A stretch of 64,000 bases of DNA from Cheilinus undulatus. Its lineage: Eukaryota > Chordata > Actinopteri > Labriformes > Labridae. Each line of letters starts with the position of its first letter. Positions within the stretch are counted from its first letter, which is position 1. The notes under the pieces are model-generated. The model searched no databases. It saw nothing but the letters and a program-made list of their open reading frames with translations, and was not told where the DNA came from. The translations under genes were made by a program, and so were the position numbers. This document shows, in pieces, positions 47,601 through 64,000 of this stretch. The stretch is taken from positions 2,988,921 through 3,052,920 of the forward strand of contig NC_054885.1 in assembly GCF_018320785.1 (NCBI RefSeq), read 5' to 3'.

Positions 47601-49442
47601 CAAATAAATGAGTGAAAAGTGACTAGAATGGGCAAAATGCAGTCAAGATTGGCAAAAATGGGCAAATAAACAAACAAATGGAAAGAAGTGGTAACCTATT
47701 TAATGGTATAAGGTAGATGAAATGGGTGAAAAGTGGGGAAAGAATGGTGAAAAAGGGCAAAAATGGGATAAGAGTGGCATAAAGGAGTGGCTAAAATGGG
47801 CAAAAACTAGAAAAAGTGGTATTTAATGACAAAAGGTAGCTTAAATGGGTGAAAGTGGGAAGAAAAGGGTGAAAAAGGGCAAAAATGGGATAAAAGTGGC
47901 AAAAAAATGGGCAAAATGGGCAAAAAAGCCTTCAAACCTTCAAGTATTCTTTTAATTTTTTGTATGAAAATCTTACTTTTACTACTCAAGCATTTATTTT
48001 TCTTCATCAAAATGTGAATAATATGAGAAATGATCATCCCCTTCAATAAAGCAAATGATATCAAATTTCTATATGAGCCAAAACTGCAGTAAGACATTTT
48101 TTTCTAAATTTAGCCCTAGTTTAACTTATCTAATATTGTACTTGTTATAATATAGAGTGATTTCTTGCTTATGTTTGTTGAACAACAAAAAAAATGAGGA
48201 ACCTAAATAATCGCATTTTAAATTGCAATCGCAATATTGCAGGAAAAAATTGCAATTACATTACTTTTGCAAATCGTTCAGCCCTACTATCAACTGGCCA
48301 AAACACACTCAAAATGTAAACACAATTTTAAAAATCTACATTTTGTGTGTTACACTGTAAGGTAAGCCTGTTGCCCTCATTTACGGACATAATTTTTTGG
48401 TAAAAACCATCCTGTTCAAAGACAAGTCTTAATACTAGTCAGATGATCTGACTGATGAATCAGAAATGGGTGAAACTAAAAATGCATTCCAAATAAAAGC
48501 TCAGCTCTCAGGAGGATATATATATATGTAATATTTGTAAATGGTGTTTGAGGGGGTTTACTGAGCCCCTAAAACTGAAGACAAAAATGCACATGTACTC
48601 TCAACATCAAATTCCTTAAAACACTGAACCAATCACTTGTTTTGAGCTGCTTCATTAAGATATATAGAAATCTAATTGTGAAACTTGAAATTTCCTTGTA
48701 AAAAACATTTGTTTACTGTCTTTAAGTGCTACATACAACTTGTCATCATTTTCTCTCAATATAGCAAAAACATGCATGTAAAGAAAAGGTGAAGATAAGA
48801 TGAGGGGAGATAAGGAACCGCATCACTGCAACTATGGATTAAACAATCTTTATAAAACGCCTTAAATGATTACCTTGTGTAAAAGTGAATATCATCATCA
48901 GATGCTGCAAACCTCTCCAAACCAAACTTGCTGGTGATGGCCATCTCCTCAATTTGTTTTTGCAGCCTGGAGATCTCTGCACGGAGATACTCAGTTTGGT
49001 CCGAGGCGAGATCAAGAGCAGCAGGCTCGGTAGTGGAGCAGTAGTCATGGTCGGAATATTCAGAGCCCATGGAGGGGTCGGTGTGTGTTACGTCTGTGTC
49101 CGGTCGCTCTGTCCTTTCCACAAGAGTGTAGTTGTTCCACTGGAACAGCGCAGGGATGGCTCCTTTTCTCAGACGCCTTCTCCCGGATGGAGTTTGAGGC
49201 TCGATCAGGTCGGATTTTAGAAAATGCCGACTACAGAGTCTGGTGTGGTTGGTAATTGTAAAATCATCGCGCCTTATATTAATTATCCATCTTCTCTGTT
49301 GTTCTTTGTCTTGAGGAAAGGTGTGGAAACTGAGAAGCGAGCTAAATTTAGCCGAAGATGAACACTGCGGCACACAGCAATGATAGGCAGAAGTGCTATC
49401 CTCCCGTCTTTGGAAAGTCAGTTTAAGACGTTTGGACGCCAT
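44663..49442 (-). CDS. THAP-domain DDE transposase (Harbinger/ISL2EU-like), apparently intact
   Basis: Three exons on the minus strand: 49442-48874, 46455-46335 and 45415-44663. They join in frame with GT-AG sites to give 480 residues and no stop. Exon 1 encodes an N-terminal THAP zinc finger (C2CH): Cys22 and Cys27 in HCCVPQC, Trp52 in RRWI, Cys70 and His73 in LCSRHF, then AIPALF. Residues 160-189 form a short coiled-coil-like segment (LRAEISRLQKQIEEM). Exon 2 carries HLMAFWRQIEPAT and MVRVTRVR. Exon 3 has a helix-turn-helix (DLAHRFKIHQSTVSCVINTW, about residues 253-272) and a DDE_Tnp_4 nuclease with Asp311 (ILDCTE), Asp386 (MVDKGF) and Glu430 (HVERLIRR). This layout is known from THAP-containing Harbinger-like (ISL2EU/IS4EU-type) transposons. 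A second, YqaJ-nuclease-like gene found in some of these elements is not seen. Clear terminal repeats were not identified. A domesticated host gene is an alternative. Confidence 0.88.
46560..47090. repeat. GGAATTT-type degenerate repeat
   Basis: About 500 bp built from phrases such as GGAATTTATTTGGAATTTG, TTTGGGGGAATTTT and GGGATTTTAGG, with no exact period. It lies in the intron between THAP exons 1 and 2. No coding content. Confidence 0.65.
47195..48286 (+). mobile_element. hAT-like non-autonomous element (TAGGGCTG ends), copy 2
   Basis: 1092 bp. Left end TAGGGCTGGGCAATTAATCA; right end reads CGTTCAGCCCTA, so the ends are inverted TAGGGCTG. It is flanked by a perfect 8-bp duplication, CTATCAAC, at 47187-47194 and 48287-48294, the hAT signature. 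It contains the CAGTGTTACTCAACCCTGCT head, a GTGGCAAAAATGGG array (about 47420-47920) and a unique AT-rich half. Same family as 24529-25754, opposite orientation. It sits in the intron between THAP exons 1 and 2. Confidence 0.92.
48295..48873. other. Intron between THAP exons 1 and 2, proximal part
   Basis: No gene. A short (AT)n stretch at about 48518-48530. The exon 1 donor GTAATC is at 48868-48873. Confidence 0.4.
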
Positions 49443-49654
49443 TAAAATACAACGTAAACACAGACAATAAAATGAACCGACAGCAAACAAAACAACAAAT
49501 ATAATTTCTGGAAAATAGATTGATTAATTCCCTGAATAGCTATGGTGTTTGAGCCCAGCGCTCCGCTTGCCGGAAGTTGTTCCACGGTCTAATGTTTGTC
49601 ACCGGAAATACGTCAGAGGCTGCCGTGCATAGAGCGACATGGAGTCCATAAGCC

Positions 49655-51162
49655 GTATTTGTGATATTGATGTTAAAGAAAATGTCAGATACCTGGGGAT
49701 TCATATTACAAAGGAGCGTAAGGAAAAAGGAAAAACTAAATTTTGCTCCAAAGCTAAAAAAGACTAAATCAATCTTTAATTTATGGTTACAAAGGGACTT
49801 TTCCATGTGGGGATGAGCCTCCCGACCAAGGCAGAAGCTGTCTCCAGATTTGTTTACCCGGCCTTGTCACTAGAGGTCAGCAGCGTACGGTGGCCCTGAA
49901 TGAGATAGGAGAGTTACAGTTTGTTTTAAGATGTCATTATAATGCCTTCAAACTTCCTGTCAAACTGTCCACCTTCTACTAACAGGCCTTGTTAGCATGG
50001 AAACTCTGCCCTATACTCATCAGTTCTGACCCCACAAATCAATTATCTGGAATAATGAATCTATCACCAAACACAGTCACTATACCTGAACAAATGGATA
50101 GAAAAAAATGTTATGTTTATACAATATTTGTTTGAGGAAGGAGGGGAAGCTGTGAAATATGAGTTTTTTATTAATAGATTTAATTTTCCTATAACTTCTC
50201 AAGAATTTAATTGTGTAATCAAAAGTATTCCTATAAAGGTATCAGGGAACTAATGAAAGGTCTGAAAAAATACCAAGTTATACAACTGAGTATCTCTTAA
50301 TTAATGGAATTGATATTAAAGATAAAAAAGTGCACCAATAAGCATATTAGGATGACCCTTCAGATTCCAGAACAATCTTACCCTGCTGGCAAGGCCTGCT
50401 GGTCCGCTCAATTTGCCGACATAGATATAGATATAGATGCAGTCTGGCTTCTAACTTTCAGATACTGTATAGACGAAAAAGGTCGACAAATGCAATGGAA
50501 AATCTTACATAACATTTATCCCACCAACTTACAAATTTCCAAAATGATGGATAAATCTCCAGACTGTACCTTCTGCCAAAACAACGTAGAAAACATAAAA
50601 CATCTGTTTTATGAGTGCAGCCCATGTTACAACTTCTGGAAACAATTGGATCAATTTATTGTTAAAAAAAACTCTAAAATAATCAACCTCAATTATCAAA
50701 GTATTGTAATTAATTTCAATCACCAAAAAAAAAAACAATTTGAATTTATCATTAATCTATTTATCATACTGGGAAAATACCACATCCACAAAATGGAATT
50801 TACTGAAAACAGCCACCCCCTCATCAAAGTTTTTTTAATTGAACTCAGCAATTACATCAGATCTTTAACCAGTTGGAACAGAAAATGTGCAAAAACCTTA
50901 GAAATATATAACAAATTCTTTAGTCCTTTCTAAATGAGTTTTTGTTTCTTATTTTTTCTCTTGGTTGGGTAAGCCTCAATGTATTATTATGTATTATGTG
51001 TATATATTATATATCATGTCTTTGTTGTACCTCTGTTTACGTTGGTTTATTTTAAGTTATTATTATAGTCTGTCAACATTATGTTTGTATGCCTTTATGT
51101 AATGTCATTTAATTTTAATTAATAAAATAATAATAATAAAAATAATAATAATAATAAAAATA
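49655..51162 (+). mobile_element. 5'-truncated L1-like LINE with target duplication
   Basis: Flanked by a 13-bp direct repeat, GAGTCCATAAGCC (49642-49654) and GAGCCCATAAGCC (51163-51175), differing at one base. The body is the 3' part of an L1-like ORF2, a 3' UTR and an A-rich (AAT)n tail (about 51120-51162). It inserted into the right copy of the 90-bp direct repeat, separating its first 16 bp from the rest. 5' truncation is usual for LINE insertions. Confidence 0.92.
49660..50933 (+). pseudogene. L1-like ORF2 C-terminal remnant
   Basis: The start reads ENVRYLGIHITKERKEK, then in other frames LPTKAEAVSRFVYPALSLEV, typical of the post-RT part of fish L1 ORF2. From 50304 a 209-codon open frame carries the C-terminal zinc-knuckle region: MQWKILHNIYPTNLQISKMM, CTFCQNNVENIKHLFYECSP and NFWKQLDQFI, and ends at a natural stop at 50931-50933. 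There is no RT or endonuclease domain, and frames are broken before 50304, so it is non-functional. Confidence 0.85.
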
Positions 51163-51252
51163 GAGCCCATAAGCCAAGCAAGTGAGAAGATTTTATCTAG
51201 CCTGCACAGATAGGAAATAAGAAGAATAATTTCATGATGTAGGTTCTTTGCT

Positions 51253-52352
51253 GAAATCATTTAACAGAGGAGAACTCAAAATGGGGGGCAAGAAGTGATG
51301 TCTGCTGAGAGAAGAGCTGCCAAAATGTTCTTGGTTAAAGTTCTGTGCTTTATATTTGGTAATAAATGTTGGTCTACCTTGATACCTTTAAATTGCTTTA
51401 AACATACATCACAGAAAAATCAAGAAAAATAGTTTTGAAAGAAAGAAAGAAAACTGGAACTCAAATATAAGAAAGCTACCGTGATTCAAAATAAAAAGCT
51501 GTTTTGTAGAACAGACTTGTTCATATACACCAGTTAATTACCCAGTCTCTTACCTTACAGGGTTTATTTGGTGAATAGCATATTAGCTTTTCCACTGAAA
51601 GCATGCTTGTTACAAAACAAGGATCTTTTATACATTAAAGGGTCTCAGCTAGCCTCTTAGCCCAGTACTGGACTCCTCTAGACCTTTGTCTCTCTTCATC
51701 TAGCTAGTAGTAGAAAGTCTGCAGGACTAGTAATATGTGATACTGACCACCTGAATGGCAGGTACATTGGTTAAAACCACTTTTTTTGTAAAGAGTAGGG
51801 CTTGTGCTCAGTACATGTGGAGATGATTGCAATGTGCAGGTCCATTTAGAGCGTTGATGTACTAACTCGTTGTTCCCATTTACTCCTCAAGACCATTTTT
51901 CACTCCCTGTCCCATGTCTGGCATTCATTGGAATCATGTGACAACAAAACCACTATTTTCATTAATTGAAAAATCAAGTATTATTGGAGTAAAAAACCAG
52001 TACAAATACCAATCATATGCCATGACACTGATAAATTTGGCAGTTCAAATGAACCCAAATGCTGCCAGTGAAGCACTGGAAACCAAACGATCCAGAGCCA
52101 AATGATCCGGATCACTTAAAAGAGTGTAAATTCCCACCACTGGAGTTTGAAATGACCACTAGAGGTCTTTTTCAAATACAGCGTTTGATTTCTAATTCCG
52201 ACGCAGCAGGTGGCGCTAGTGAGCCAAAGCGCTGTGAGTCAGCCGCCATCAAACAAACACCAAAGAAGACCAGTCCACAGCCAGCCACAACCCCTCACTG
52301 CTCCTGGACCAAAATAGACAGTTGAGGGCTCAGCTGCTGACATCAACCAGAA
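51253..52352 (+). promoter_or_regulatory. flii upstream region and 5' UTR
   Basis: Precedes the flii start codon. The proximal 250 bp are GC-richer, with AGTCAGCCGCCATCAAA (YY1-like GCCATC) and no TATA box. An 88-codon frame (52059-52325) overlaps this stretch but has no recognisable domain. The exact transcription start is not visible. Confidence 0.4.

Positions 52353-64000
<11,648 letters not shown>

Larger units (their letters stand above)
49639..51252 (+). repeat. ~90-bp direct repeat, right copy (split by LINE)
   Basis: CATGGAGTCCATAAGCC (49638-49654), interrupted by the LINE and its target duplication, then AAGCAAGTGAGAAGATTTTA to AGGTTCTTTG (51176-51252). Matches 43099-43192 in the same orientation. 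Confidence 0.8.

Noticed and set aside
48885-49220. 111-codon plus-strand frame
   Set aside because: Antisense to the THAP exon.
43600-49555. Possible terminal inverted repeats of the THAP-DDE element (CAAACACCACAGC near 43613 against the reverse complement near 49540)
   Set aside because: Only about 12 of 13 bases match, with no extension on either side; this could be chance.
52059-52325. 88-codon frame just upstream of flii
   Set aside because: Overlaps the presumed 5' UTR/promoter and matches no known family. Left as a possible spurious ORF.

Overview
The window is nuclear DNA from a vertebrate, almost certainly a ray-finned (teleost) fish. It has compact exons with GT-AG introns, three conserved vertebrate genes, and a dense mix of repeats typical of teleosts: Tc1-like transposons, hAT-like elements with 8-bp target duplications, elements flanked by TTAA, LINE 3' ends with ATGG tails, and a transposon encoding a THAP/DDE transposase. 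No bacterial features, CRISPR arrays or rRNA genes are present.

Layout. Positions 1-26.5 kb hold the 5' part of mgat5b on the minus strand (start codon exon 26437-26504, membrane-anchor exon 19104-19216). The next exon was not found, so intron 2 appears to run off the left edge. Within these introns lie a 56-bp minisatellite (1-515), a 984-bp internally deleted Tc1 element (8184-9167), a second Tc1 remnant split by a nested element (12.9-14.4 kb), a 2.3-kb AT-rich satellite of 23-bp units (16-18.3 kb), LINE fragments and two longer hAT-like elements. Positions 26.5-36 kb are intergenic: the mgat5b 5' end, a T-rich degenerate repeat, a 40-bp minisatellite of about 32 copies, and two related TTAA-flanked elements. 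Positions 36460-42314 hold the complete six-exon coding sequence of desi1 on the minus strand (168 aa). Positions 43.1-51.3 kb are a transposon block: an apparently intact three-exon THAP-DDE transposase gene on the minus strand (480 aa), two nested hAT-like elements and a 5'-truncated L1-like LINE with a clear target duplication. Positions 52353-64000 hold the first 11 coding exons of flii on the plus strand, which encode the leucine-rich repeat half of Flightless-1. The gelsolin half is beyond the right edge.

The three host genes are not functionally linked: a Golgi glycosyltransferase, a PPPDE cysteine protease and an actin/nuclear-receptor regulator. All exon joins reported here were checked by reading frame at the splice sites. 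The most unusual material is (1) the intact THAP-DDE gene, (2) a degenerate GTGGCAAAAATGGG array, with a shared flanking module in some copies, inside non-autonomous elements that have different terminal repeats, and (3) an 11-codon upstream ORF whose stop overlaps the mgat5b start as ATGA.
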